From Piromyces finnis (lineage: Eukaryota; Neocallimastigomycota; Neocallimastigomycetes; Neocallimastigales; Neocallimastigaceae), in contig MCFH01000026.1 of assembly GCA_002104945.1 (NCBI GenBank), positions 620,001 to 684,000 of the forward strand: a DNA stretch of 64,000 nucleotides. Reading direction: 5' to 3'. Below, in pieces: positions 32,125 through 43,600 of the stretch. Position 1 is the first letter of the stretch. Every line of letters begins with the position of its first letter. The translations under genes were made by a program, and so were the position numbers. The notes beneath the pieces were generated by a model that had not been told where the DNA came from, searched no databases, and worked only from the letters and a program-made list of their open reading frames with translations.

Positions 32125-32640
32125 AGCAAAAATTTACTGAAATTTAAAGGGTTAGGTATTAATGAGTAAACAGAAAAAATTTTTTTCCAGAAAAATATTT
32201 TTTTTTTAATAATTATTTTACTACTTATTTAACTTAAAATAATATAACAAACTAATTATTTAATATATTTTATTTATCAAGTTTAGTTTTCGACCTCCAC
32301 TTCGGGCCCTCACTAATAAATACTTTATTCTAACAGTGGGTTAGAATGGTGATATTTCTTTAATAGCTGCCAGAAGCGCTCTACTCTCTTAATGAATATT
32401 TAAGAACTGATATGGTAGCTACCAACTCTTAAATAACCTCAATAAATAACTGGAGTAAATATACTAAACTTTTATAACTTATACGCAAGCGTTGTAGCTG
32501 TCTAGTATAAACTACTTAATTATATTATATTATTAAAAGAATAATAACTTTTTATATCCTTTTCTACTTCTAAGTAGTAAAGGAGGAAAATAACAATAAA
32601 ACTTTTTTAAAAAAATCGAAAAACGCTATTCTTTCTATCC

Positions 32641-32655
32641 CCGATATCTCCACCA
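32641..32655 (-). promoter_or_regulatory. gypsy H primer binding site
   Basis: The minus strand reads TGGTGGAGATATCGG, three bases after the 5' LTR end. It starts with TGG, as expected for pairing with a tRNA 3' CCA end. The identical 15 bases follow LTR G at 61984-61998. Confidence 0.8.
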
Positions 32656-32658
32656 AGT

Positions 32659-33077
32659 TGATACGGGTTAATTTTATGTAGAAAGAATTAAACTTTAATT
32701 GATATATATTTTATTAATAATTTTATTTATAACGTTCCAATATTTCTATTCTGTCTAAATACTAAAACGTTTTGTCGTTGTCAAATATTAAAATTCTAAC
32801 TAAAACAAGAAGCCCTTTTTAATAATATTTATTCTAGTCTATTTATACTAATGAGGCTTACTTAATAATTAATTGTCCAATTATAAGGCTGGAACTATAT
32901 GGATCATTCATTTACATTATTCTTTTACATTACATGATATTACATTTGTCGTACATTTACGTTATATTCTTATACATTGTAGAAATAATTAATATTATAA
33001 TAAATCTATATAAATTTAATATTAGGAAAAATTACTAATATAATAATATGTTCAAGTCACATATTATTTTTATATCA
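32659..33077 (-). mobile_element. gypsy H 5' LTR
   Basis: 419 bp with no difference from 26226-26644 seen by eye. Confidence 0.93.
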
Positions 33078-33130
33078 CATCTTATTATATAACAGTAATG
33101 TTTACAATGTAACTTTTTTCTCTTTGTTAA
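33078..33130 (+). mobile_element. copia LTR, right part
   Basis: Continues the LTR begun at 26063 (CATCTTATTATATAACAGTAA, TTACAATGTAACTTTTTTCTC). It ends at TTTGTTAA, where LTR G is inserted. The corresponding stretch at 15064-15110 is uninterrupted. Confidence 0.8.
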
Positions 33131-33629
33131 TGATATAATTCGGTTCTATTTCCTTTTTAGGGGGAAACTTTATGTATTAATGTTTTTAAAATTAATTTTA
33201 TTAAATATAAATTTTGGCTAGAAAATAACAAGAAGCAAAGAATTAATTACAAGAAATAATAATACATTTATATGTCTTTTAACAAGTATAAACTATATTT
33301 TGTTTGTTTAATTAATAAATATATAATAACTAGTATAAAAAGGATAAAAATATTTATTAAAGTATAATAAAAATATAATAAAATATAAATAAAATATAAA
33401 TAAAATATAAAATATTATAAATAAAAAATGATAAATAAAAGAAATTATTTATTATTTAAATTAATAAAATATATTTATGTTATCACTTAAATTTATTTTA
33501 TCGTGTGAATTTATTTACGCCTCAATTACTTTTAGTCACGTTATTACATGACTACTTTAATTTATTTTATGTAATTATTAATAAAATAACTTTAATAATA
33601 ATTAGATTTTTATATAATATTTCATATCA
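33131..33629 (-). mobile_element. gypsy LTR family G, near-complete solo copy
   Basis: Starts TGATATAATTCGGTTCTATT and ends near ATATTTCAT. It covers the pieces seen at 17758-18022, 25501-25564 and 61622-61981. It lacks a primer site on its inner side because it abuts the copia LTR, so it is a solo LTR. The right border is frayed by the next LTR fragment. Confidence 0.75.
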
Positions 33630-33634
33630 CCATG

Positions 33635-33910
33635 TATTATTGATATATTAATTATTTAATAATTATATACTATATATCTATTTCTATTACAAAATAATAC
33701 TAAAACTAGGGGTTTTAATTGAGAATTTTAATTTATTTGTTAAACATTAAAAATAAATTAATAATTTATTTTGTTTTAAACTTTAATTATTAATAAATAA
33801 AGTATATCCCATTTTCTTTTTCTGTAATATAATTCGTGTAACTTAAACAATAATATTTATGGCTTAAGTTACATTAAAGATATCAATCTGTGGCGTTTGA
33901 TATTTTTACA
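33635..33910 (-). mobile_element. gypsy LTR family C, copy 4 (partial)
   Basis: Matches C1 from CATGTATTATTGATATATT to the terminus TTTGATATTTTTACA. The U5-side 340 bp are missing. It is joined to an integrase fragment of a different gypsy family. Confidence 0.8.
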
Positions 33911-34372
33911 TGCTGTAACTGTTGCTAAAGGTTCAGCCTTTACCCATTTTGTAAAGTAATCTACAATTACGATAATGTATTGATTATTTCTGCTTGTAAT
34001 AGTTAAGTGAACCAATAATATCTAATTCTAAATGAATGAAGGGAGCCTCTACTGGAGTAGCATATTTCTCTGTAGGGTCCGGAACTTCATTTTTCTTATT
34101 TAACTGGCAGGTTTGACATCCTTTAATTATTCTCTTTATGTCAGTTGTCATTCCCCTCCAGTAATAATTCCTCTTCGTTCATAAGTCTTTTCAAAGCCCT
34201 CGTGTCCTAGAGTGAACTTTCCATATTATTTTGAATTTTTCTTCAGTTAGACTAATTATTTTTCTATAATAGTCTTTATCTTTAAAATAATTTTCTCCAT
34301 TTAATGTAACTATATTTTCCTCCATTAATAAATTTTTCTTAAAAATCATATATTCTAAGAATATTATACTAA
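33911..34372 (-). pseudogene. gypsy integrase fragment
   Basis: The minus strand shows an H-containing segment (KFKIIWKVHSRTRGL), a broken zinc-binding region with many frame changes, and the start of the core (APFIHLELDI; then IIVIVDYFTKWVKAEPLATV) ending at the LTR. The C-terminal half is missing. It resembles the integrase of element H but is diverged, probably from the element L lineage. Confidence 0.72.
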
Positions 34373-34373
34373 G

Positions 34374-35160
34374 TTGAGTGAAGAAATTTCTAGCCAAGAA
34401 TCCATCTTTCATCAAGACCCAGGTACCGTAGAGCGAATCGACAAAATAACCTACTTAAATATTACGAAACGCTTCTTAAATATAAAGAATAAACACAAAA
34501 CGGAACCTGAACCAATGACAGATAAAATAAGAAACTCTAAAGTTGAATCAATGGAGGTAGACCTGCACCCTACTACCATAAATGAAATCGAAGAAGTCTA
34601 TCATAATCCCTCGAGCTCCGAAGGAGCTCTAAGTGCGGTAGAACAGTACCTAAATAATTTAACTGATGACACTCCAGATAATCAAACTCTGGAAACTCAA
34701 AATAAAAATAGATATGGTGGAAATAGCCAAATCCGAAGCTATAATCCAAGCAATTCTAGTGCCATAGTCTTAGAATCCACCAATAAATTATACCAAGAAA
34801 TGACAAGGAAGAGTTGCAAACAACTATGAAGAACTTTATGGAACAAATGATGGTGCAATTCACCAATATGACCGCTACTCTTTCAGCTTCACTACAGGCG
34901 GGTATTACAGAAAATAAGAACCAAATTGAGGCAATGAGACTACAAATAGCTAATAAGGCCGAAAACGTTGAAGTCCAACAATTGGCTAACGTTATAGATA
35001 AAAATACTGTTAAACCCTTTGATTTAACCACTGTTGTTGGAGAAGTCAAAGAAGAAATTCATAATAATAAAATGTCATCCGCTAAGGTCTCTGATCTAAT
35101 TCCTATTGAACATGAATTAAACGAACAAGGAAAGAACATAGACTTCATAAGGTCAGTCAT
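34374..35160 (+). pseudogene. gypsy family K Gag N-terminal fragment
   Basis: Two overlapping frames split by a frameshift at about 34805. The first has an acidic N-terminal region (MTDKIRNSKVESMEVDLHPT, NRYGGNSQIRSYNPSNSSAI). The second has a coiled-coil (MKNFMEQMMVQFTNMTATLS, IEAMRLQIANKAENVEVQQL). Both match 50.7-51.2 kb (FMEQMMTQFSNITTTLC). Truncated at about 35160. Confidence 0.75.
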
Positions 35161-35720
35161 ATACTCATTTTCATTAGTTACCGGACTCGTAACACCTTCT
35201 TGATTATTTATGTTCATTGTGTTTATTTTAAAATTCTTCTCCAAGTAATTATTCATCTTATTGTTGAATATATTATCCATATAATTTAATATATTAATAT
35301 AATGTTGGTACAATTGTTTCTTATTTTTACATAAATTCATAGATTTATGTATTTCACACTTAGATTTAGATTTTGTATTACATTGTAATATATTGCCTTC
35401 TATTATGTATCAATTGATTTATCATATATTTTAATATATCTACTTTCCATTTAATTAATTTAATTAAAGATTTTTATATTTTATTTTGCTTTAATCGATA
35501 TATATAGGAACCAATTTTTATATCGTCTAATATATTATCAGAATATTTAAATATATCATCTATTATATGAATTGATTCATTAATATATTGATCGTACATA
35601 TAAAATTTTTAATTGTAATTTTTCTCCAATTTCACATTTTTGATTTTCCAAATTTTCAAATTCCAGATTTTCTATATACCCCCCAATTTCCCTCAATTTG
35701 GAAAAATTGAGTAAATTTTT
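35161..35720 (-). pseudogene. AT-rich coding-like remnant, family unknown
   Basis: The minus strand has consecutive open stretches: ENLEFENLENQKCEIGEKLQ, then DQYINESIHIIDDIFKYSDN, then LIKLIKWKVDILKYMINQLI and LYQHYINILNYMDNIFNNKM, in changing frames. All are helical and charged, which is not typical of random sequence. No known family. It may be a host or Gag-like gene cut by the neighbouring gypsy fragments. Confidence 0.35.
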
Positions 35721-35739
35721 AAATTTATGATATATGTAA

Positions 35740-38159
35740 AAAATTAAATTTTTGATTTTACTATCAGAATGTTTGTCCCAACCAACATTAAAGTCTATGT
35801 CATTATTCTTCTTCTTCTTAAACTTTAATTGATTAACTTTAGAATTTTTCTTAATTTCTTGTCCTTTGTCTTCGTTTTCTTCTATTGTTTTAATCCTAGA
35901 TAAGGCATCTGCTAGCGAGTTTTCTTTTTCTTGCTAATATTTAATTTTTATTCTCAGCATACTTATGAGGATATATCACCTTGTGTACCTCATACTGTTT
36001 GATTCTTTATTGTCAAACAGGCCTACCAATGGTTTATGGTCAGTATACAAAAGAGTTTCATATCTATTACCTGATATATAGTATTTAAACTCTTTCGCAC
36101 AGTAGTATACCGCCGTTTCTTCCAAGTCTGTAATGCTATAATTTCTTTTTGCTTTTGATCAAGTCCTACTAACAAAGTGTATTGGGTGTTCTAAATTGTT
36201 TTTTTCATCCACTTGTAAAAGTACTCCCCCAATACCTTCTAAGCATGCATCTGTTCTGATAATAAATTGATTATTATAATTCGGGTATTTCAGAATTAAA
36301 ATATATATTTAATTTAACACATTAAAGCTATCTTGTTCATTCTCCCACATATATAGTTCATTTTTCTTCAATAACTTATTTAATGGAGTAGCTAGTTTGG
36401 TATAATCTTTAATGAATTTTCTATAATATCCTAGAAAAGATCTGAGTTCACTAATGTTTTCTGGTTTTGTCCATTTCTTTATTGCATCAATTTTTGATTT
36501 CATTGTTTTTAAACTACCTTTAGAAACCACATGTCCTAACACCTCCACCTCCTCCTTAAAGAAGCAACATTTCTCTATGTTGATTTCAACTTTATATTTC
36601 CTAAAAGTGTATAGGACTTGTATAATATGTTTAATATTATCTTTTTCATTTTTAGAGAAAATGAGAATACCATCCATGAAAACAAAAATACAATTACCCA
36701 AAAGATCAAAGAGAATATGATTCATTTCTCTTTGAAAAGTTGCAGGAGCACCAGTCAGACCAAAAGGCATTACCTTATACAAAGTTACCAAACTTTGTAG
36801 TAAAACTAGTTAAATCTCTACTTCATAAGAATTTGATGGTAACCAGAGAACAGATCCAGAGTAGAAAAGACCTTTGCACCATGGAAACTATGAAAATTTT
36901 CATCAATATTTGGAATTGAATATGAATCAGGAACTGTCATACCATTTAATTTTCTATAATCACAACACAAGCGCCATTTACCATTTTTTTTTGAGACTAA
37001 AACAATAGGAGAAGACCAAGAAGACTTCGAAGGTTTAGTTAGTCCTTTATTTAAGAGTTTGGTTAATTCCTCCTTGGGAATATCTGATTTAGCCATATTC
37101 AGACCATAAAAACGGCTCTTGAATGGAACGGAGCCAAGCTTTAATTCAATGTGGTGAGGGTTTAACTTAGATGGAGTTAATTCTTCAGTGGATAGAGCCA
37201 CCACATCAATATATTCGTTAAGAAGGTTAGTAACATTCTTTCTATAAGCAGGGTCTAAATCAGACAAAATTTCAGGATTCCTAATATAGTCATAAGGAGA
37301 CAAGGACTTCGCACCAACATTCCTATTTGGTGTAACCATATCATCGGAAATTTCATTTTCCCAATTAAGAGAAAAACAATTTTTAGTTGGACCTATATAC
37401 TTAACAAAACAAGTTATAATAGGAGATTCTTGATCCTCTAGTAAAGGAGAAATACTCTCGAAGTTATTAATATTTATAAACTTACTTAACGATTTAGTAA
37501 AAGGATTAGTGAAAAATCCATTGTCAGTAATAGACTTCAAACCTAGAAGAATATCAAAATAGGTAGCTTTATGTTTAATAACACAAAAATCAGCTGAAAA
37601 TCCATTATTTATTAACACATAAACGGACTATAATAGCATCAGCAGTAGTGCTATCACCAGGAGCCTCATATATACGACCTCTACAGAAGCCAACTTGTTT
37701 GTACTGTCCTGGGAGACTAACTATATGTTACCAAATTTAAGTTGCTTCCCAAATTATTTAATAATTTTCCGTTTATACCATCAATAGAACATCAATAGAA
37801 CAGGCGACAACGCTAAGGTCATCTTCTCTAAAATTATTAGAAACCTTGTGTGTACTGTTCATATTATAAAGTATTGTTTCTTTATCTTTATCAATAGAAC
37901 CAATAAATTGAACTTTGTCCAATTTTAAATTTTTAGATAGCTCATTTCTTAATTTTGGACATATGCCTAAAACTTGACCAAATGTAATATTACATTTAGT
38001 ATTTATTAAATCTTTACCGATATCATATGCTTCCATATTATTAACCTTTGCTAACACCGTATGTCTGGTGTTATAGTTTGACACTTCTTCCTGTTTTGCA
38101 ATATTTGATATATCTGACATATTCTTACAATCTATCAATTTATTATTTATAAATTCCAT
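35740..38159 (-). pseudogene. gypsy element L pol fragment (protease to RNase H)
   Basis: A minus-strand series. The pre-protease block is DIGKDLINTKCNITFGQVLG (37773-38159). The protease remnant near 37740 reads KLLNNLGSNLNLV, so the catalytic Asp is gone. RT N-terminal half (36818-37618) has ELTKLLNKGLTKPSKSSWSS and LCCDYRKLNGMTVPDSYSIP. RT C-terminal half (36309-36791) has VMPFGLTGAPATFQREMNH and CIFVFMDGILIFS, so the catalytic YxDD box reads FMDG. RNase H (35740-36300) has FIIRTDACLEGIGGVLLQ and ISGNRYETLLYTDHKPLVG. Gag and integrase are absent. It is clearly dead. Confidence 0.85.
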
Positions 38160-38290
38160 TCAATCATTGTCACAATGACATATATAAAAATTTCAAAAAG
38201 TATAAAATTTCTAATACTTGAAATTATTAAATTTTTTTAAAATTATTAAAATTTTATTATTAAAAATTTTATTTTAAATTTATTAACTAT

Positions 38291-38566
38291 TTACAATAAT
38301 TATATTAATTATTAATTTATAAAAATTAAATATTTTATAATTAAACAATAATTAATTAAAATTAAAAATGTAATAATTAAAATTGTTCATGTATAAAAGG
38401 AACAAAAATTGACAAAAATTTCGAAGATTTACAATAATTATATTAATTATTAATTTATAAAAATTAAATATTTTATAATTAAACAATAATTAATTAAAAT
38501 TAAAAATGTAATAATTAAAATTGTTCATGTATAAAAGGAACAAAAATTGACAAAAATTTCGAAGAT
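38291..38566. repeat. 138 bp tandem duplication
   Basis: Two adjacent, near-identical copies (38291-38428 and 38429-38566), each running from TTACAATAATTATATTAATT to TTTCGAAGA. The related segment at 8.4 kb has a single copy, so the duplication arose in this locus. Confidence 0.88.
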
Positions 38567-38770
38567 TTAGAGTTAGTAATTTTTTAACTTAAAGTTAATA
38601 AAATTTATAAACTCCTATAGAACCTAAAATTTAAAAATTTTAATATTTTTAATAATTTAATATATGCTGATATTAAGTTATTGCTAAAATAAAAATATTA
38701 TTTAATTTTCTTTATAAAAATATTATTAGCTTTACGCCTTCAATAGGAAAGCATTTTATATTTGTTAATT
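38291..38770. repeat. duplicated segment E, partner of 8.17-8.48 kb
   Basis: Reverse complement of 8170-8480, including TTGTTCATGTATAAAAGGAAC and CCTTCAATAGGAAAGC (ACGCTTCAATAGGAAAGC at 8.2 kb). Confidence 0.75.
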
Positions 38771-39400
38771 AATATATGTTAAAGTTTTACTAAACTTATA
38801 ATTTAATATTAAAATATTAAATTAAATAAAAGATTAAAAGATAACTAGGTTAGAAAAAATGCTTTATTAAAATAATCTTAATTGTTTTATAAATGAATGT
38901 TTAAATTATATATAATATATTGTGGTTAAAATAAATTCTTTATTTTATTTAAATAAGATATTAATAAATAAAATATAATAAGATTATTTAATAATAAAGT
39001 ATTAATATAATAAGTAATAATCTTTACAAAAAATTAAATTTATAAAATATTCTGAACGATTTATACTATCTGTAATTTTACATTTAATAATAAAATAACT
39101 TTTCAATACATGATTATATATATAATATACTTTATAATATTATGACTAAACTTATATCTTTTCATGATTATTAAATTTAAGTATTATTAATAATATTTAT
39201 AATATTAATTATTATTTAACTCTAATATAATTCATTGAATATAATTATAATGTTTATAATCTTTTAATTCAAATATTATAATTTGTCTTATTGAAAAAAT
39301 TGTTATAAAATAAAGTTATTATCTTCAGGAGAATTATTACAATGTAATTTAATTTAATTTAATTTGCTTTAATCAATGGGAAAAATAATTTAGTTTTACA
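38771..39400. other. AT-rich DNA without gene
   Basis: No coding region or known repeat is visible. Confidence 0.35.
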
Positions 39401-39479
39401 GAATGATTTATGATTGATACATCAGGGGTGATAATTTTCTGAATTTTCATTAATCATTTGTTCACAATTATTTTTAAAC

Positions 39480-39981
39480 CTTAATATCTCATGAACCAGC
39501 AGAGATATTATACTCGTATTAACATATGTTGTAATTCTCGAACGTGGTTTTCTAACGAAGCCATAATTTCCCAAAACATAATTATCAAAAATCGCCATTC
39601 GTTGAAGAGATACACGTGTTTTTCCTTATTCAATTTTGACGATAAGGGTTAAGGTCATAATATCTTAACCTTTTCTAAATTTTTTGAATATTTCTTAATT
39701 TTATAATTTATTTGAAATTAAAATATTTTGATTTTGAAAATTTCATAAGTAATTTCACAATTTCAAGTGATCTTGAAATTGCAGATTTCATTAGTATTCG
39801 TGACAATATAACTAGTGTATTTACCACACTTTTCTTTAATAAAAAATCGCTTTTTGGCATTGTAATAATTATTATATATTTAATAATAATTATTATCTAC
39901 AATGTAATAATACAATATGTAATATGTATTATTAAATTGAGAAGTTTATTAAAAGTAAATAAAAATGAATACTTATCTTAA
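39480..39981 (+). pseudogene. decayed membrane-protein gene, 3' part
   Basis: One frame reads RTWFSNEAIISQNIIIKNRH then LKRYTCFSLFNFDDKG before a stop at about 39650. After a stop-rich gap a frame continues with EIADFISIRDNITSVFTTLF, a Leu/Ile-rich transmembrane-like stretch (SLFGIVIIIIYLIIIIIYNV) and a basic C-terminus LLKVNKNEYLS. The GC content is above background. The hydrophobic C-terminal part is duplicated at 8.1 kb and, without the coding frame, at 5.6 kb. The family is not recognised. Confidence 0.4.
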
Positions 39982-40680
39982 AGAGTATATTATAAGTGAA
40001 TTATAATATACGACACAAAATATTAAGAATATTTTTAGTTTAAGTATTTTATGAATATAGTTTTTGAAAGGGTTATTTATTATAATTGTCTTAAAATAAT
40101 AACTCTGGATTCTTTAATGGAATTACAGAGTTCATATATTTATAGTTTTTTAATAATTTAAAGTTTAATAAATAATTTCTAATATTAACAAGTAATCTTT
40201 TTAGGAAAAGACTAGAAGAAAAACCTAAAAAGATATTCGATTGATAACTAATATATCAATATATCAATCATCGAAATATTAAGTATAACCGAATAAAATT
40301 CGGAAAAACCTTAATATCCGATTATTCTAATATTTATTTATACTTTCTAATTGTTTCTATAAGTTATTTCAAGATAAGATACATAAATATAAAATACAAA
40401 CGTAAAATAAAATACATAATGTTTCTTATAAAATGTAATACAAAAATTATTAATTAATAAAATAAATGAATGTTTACTATTATTTTAAATAAATTACTAA
40501 ATTAAATAAATAATTAATATAGTAATATAGTAATTAAATAAATTTTAAAATTAAGTAAATGAATAATTAATATTATCATAAATAAATGCTTATAGTAATT
40601 TAAATGAATGTAATACTAATAATTTAAATAAATAATTAATTTAATAATTAAGAAAATAATTAATGTCAAAATCACAATCC
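39866..40680. repeat. segmental duplication F, uninterrupted copy
   Basis: Direct partner of 5600-5999 plus 7223-7688. At about 40262 it reads across the LTR insertion site (ATATATCAATCATCGAAATA), so it represents the empty-site state. Confidence 0.8.
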
Positions 40681-41839
40681 ATGAAATTTCATAATTTTGA
40701 AATTATTAAATAAATTAATTAAAATATTAATTTAATAATATTTTACTAATAATAGTTTATTTAATATAAATATTAATTGGAAAGCTATTTATTATCCGGA
40801 GATAAATAGTGTAACAATTAATTAATATTAAACAAAACCAATTAGTAAAATAAGATTCATTTAAATAATTATTAATATTATTTTTAACAAATTATTAATA
40901 TCGATGTTTAAAGAAAATTATATTATTATTATTATTATTATTATATTTTATTAATATCAATATTATATTAAAAATGAAAGTATAAATAAGTTGAACAAAG
41001 AACAACTTTAAAAAGTTCTTTGTGAGATTATTAATACTCATTTTTATATAGTAAATTCAATATTTGAAATTGATAATTATCATTTATTTATATTATAAAA
41101 ATTAAATAAAATAATTCTTTAAAACAATATTTATTATTCTTTTATTTTAAAAAAATTTATTATTTACTATATAATTAAGCTTATCCTAACCTAGTAGACT
41201 TAATTATAACTATAAATCCACTCGAATTCTTGACAACTAAATAAGAATTAATAATTATACAATAAATAATTATTAATTCTTATAAATTTCTTACACAATG
41301 ATACGGTAAGATATTATCTTATTTCTATAAATGAATATAGAAATTGTTAATGTCTGTATCTAAAACTTAATAAATAGAAATAAATAAAATAAAATAAATG
41401 ATTTTTATACTTGTTCATTTTCAAGTCTTTGTTAGTTTAAAATATAAAATTATTTTATTTAATTATGAAGTTTTAATATTTAATAACTCTTGTATTATTA
41501 AATATATATATGTTATTATTATTCAATACATCTCGTATTTGTTTTCATTAACAATTTTAATTATGTCCTTTTTTAAACAAAAAGATTAATTTTTATGTAA
41601 AGGTATCTTCTGTTAGTTGTGTAACAATTACCTTTCTTAGTAATTAAATTATAGTTAAAATCCATTTAATATTTTTAATTTAGAAATATTATATAATAAA
41701 ATTAATTAATAAAATAAATCTTAATTATTAATAAAATATCATTGATTATTTTAATAATAAAATTCAAGTAAAATTCTCAAAGTATAAGTTATTATGATTA
41801 GGTATAGTAATAAAATATAATTACTGACTATAAAGAATA
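40681..41839. other. AT-rich DNA without supported gene
   Basis: Contains an (ATT)n tract at about 40921-40942 and long A/T runs. An ATG-initiated hydrophobic frame of 63 codons at 41398-41589 exists, but such frames are expected in this composition and nothing else supports it. Confidence 0.35.
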
Positions 41840-42060
41840 TTATAACTATATAATAAAATATAAATAATTAATAGAAAAATGTACAAAAATTATAATAGTA
41901 TAATTTTTGTAACTTAAAAATTTAGTTAAACAACATTAAGGAATATAAATAGTTGATGGTTGAATTTCTATAATTCTGGCAAATTCAACTATTTAGGTTT
42001 ATTCTTTAATAAAATACCCTCCGTTAAAACTCAAGCTACTCCATAGCTGAGTTATATTTA
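41840..42060. repeat. repeat M, copy 1
   Basis: Matches 63525-63706: AATTAATAGAAAAATGTA, AAATTCAACTATTTA and CCGTTAAAACTCAAGCTACTC. In the other copy it directly follows a Gag frame, so it is probably part of a gypsy internal region or LTR. Confidence 0.7.
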
Positions 42061-42109
42061 ACAATATTTTTAAAGTGTACATTTCTATTCATTAGTACAC
42101 AATTAGTTA

Positions 42110-43051
42110 GATCAGCTAACACTACTGTATTAAACTGTTTCTGAACCACTTTGCGAGGTCACCATTATTTTTCTTTCTTTTTTATTCTTCATTCTTGACA
42201 GTGCTTCAGCTATAACATTATTCTTTCCCTTATCTTATTGAATATAAATAACTAGCTGACTTACCGTTAGACACCAACGATTATGGCGTGCACTATTAGG
42301 TTCTTCATTTTTGAATAACCCTAAAAGTGGTTTATGGTCCGTATATACAGTAATTACATATGGGTTTCCTAATATATACAGTTTTAATTTACTTACACAA
42401 AAGAATAACGTGTTACCTTCTAGCTCCGTTATTCCATAATTTTTCTCCGCCTAGTTCTTTTCTAGTATTTTCATCCTCTTGAAGAAGTACACACCTCCCA
42501 CACCGTCATATGAAGCATCAGTACGTATAACAAAAGGCTCATCAAACTCCGGAAATTCCAAAATGGGAGCATTTATCAGTTTTTCTTTTAATATTGTAAA
42601 TGCTTTTTCGTGTCTTTCTTCTTTAATAATTCACATAAAGGTGCTGTTATTTGAGAATACTTATTAATAAAGTTCCTATAATATCTTACAGCATAAAGAA
42701 ATGAACGTAGCTCATGGATATTCTTTGGAGCTTCCCACTTCTTTATAGCTTCTATTTTACTTTCTAATGGACTTAAACCCTTTGGTGGAAAGTCTATGTC
42801 CTAGAACTTCCAAGTTCATTTTCTTTAAATATTAATAATACTTTCCTCCCATGCTCTATATGTTCTTCTATGCTCTTAGAGTATATAAGAATGTCATCAA
42901 TGAAATTATATACACATTCTATTAAAGGAAATAATATTTTGTTCATTTCCCTTTGGAACTTGGCTGGGGCATTAGTTAACCCAAATGGCATAACCTTAAA
43001 CTGGTAGTTCCCAAACCCTATTTTAATGCACTTTAATACTAATAAATTCAA
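42110..43051 (-). pseudogene. gypsy RT-RNase H fragment
   Basis: The minus strand begins in RT ([20 protein letters not shown], then [20 protein letters not shown] with an FIDD catalytic box). A frameshifted connection region follows, then RNase H (FVIRTDASYDGVGG; ILGNPYVITVYTDHKPLLG) and the AEALSRMKNKK tail. At least four frame changes. It ends on one side at repeat M and on the other in a 98 bp inverted repeat. Confidence 0.82.
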
Positions 43052-43124
43052 TCTATTTCCTTATAATATAATTACTGTTTTTATAAGTGTTTTATGTTTT
43101 ATTACTGTTTGTTTATATAATATT
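43027..43124. repeat. 98 bp inverted repeat, left arm
   Basis: The reverse complement of 44244-44341 with about one mismatch (TGCACTTTAATACTAATAAA here, ACAAA in the partner). The ~1.1 kb between the arms holds two unrelated gene pieces. Confidence 0.85.
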
Positions 43125-43201
43125 AAAACTTTATTAAAGATTTGTTTTATACTATGATTAAAATACAATTAAAAAAAAATTAAAAATATAAAACTAGAGT
43201 A

Positions 43202-43600
43202 CTAAATTTTAGTACACTTAGATTTCTTTAATTTTCTTTCTACTTCGATAACAAATTTTTCAAGTTGTATTAATTCTAGCATTTTAGTCTCCATCATTGT
43301 CATTACTAGCTAATAATCTTTAAATTTGTTATCGATTTTAATCTAAAAACAAATCATATGGATCTAACTAAAAAGATTAAGTTGTATCTTAAATCACTTA
43401 CATGTTGATTTACTTTTTCAACCTTCCTTTATATTTCATTGACTTTAGTAATGATTTCTTCATTATTGGTAATTCCGATTTTGGTGTTTATCTCTTCAAT
43501 TTTCTTATGTAGATTCGTTTGTTTATCCAGTAAATACTTAAGATCTTAAGCTCTTATGTTCCTTTGTTTCATCTTCTAATTTGTCGTTTTAAACCTAACC
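43202..43600 (-). pseudogene. intron-containing coiled-coil gene remnant
   Basis: Exon 1 (43402-43600) reads LKYLLDKQTNLHKKIEEINT and EEIITKVNEI with one stop, then KVEKVNQH. A 59 bp intron candidate, 43343-43401, starts GTAAGTGATTTAAG and ends TTTTTAG. Exon 2 (43202-43342) continues IKIDNKFKDY, has a stop, then MMETKMLELIQLEKFVIEVE and ends KKSKCTKI at a stop. Heptad-like composition in both exons supports splicing. Premature stops show it is no longer functional. Family unknown. Confidence 0.45.

Larger units (their letters stand above)
26226..33077 (-). mobile_element. full-length Ty3/gypsy element H (6852 bp)
   Basis: A complete minus-strand element in the order 5' LTR (32659-33077), primer site, gag, protease, RT, RNase H, integrase, polypurine tract, 3' LTR (26226-26644). 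The two 419 bp LTRs appear identical on reading. Flanks share CATC (or ACATC if one A is shared), a 4-5 bp target duplication. The uninterrupted target is visible in the copia LTR at about 15095-15115. The coding frames carry only a few stops and frameshifts, so insertion was recent. Confidence 0.93.

Noticed and set aside
41398-41589. Small hydrophobic protein gene
   Set aside because: Pure I/Y/F/L composition, as expected from random AT-rich DNA, with no conservation or context evidence.
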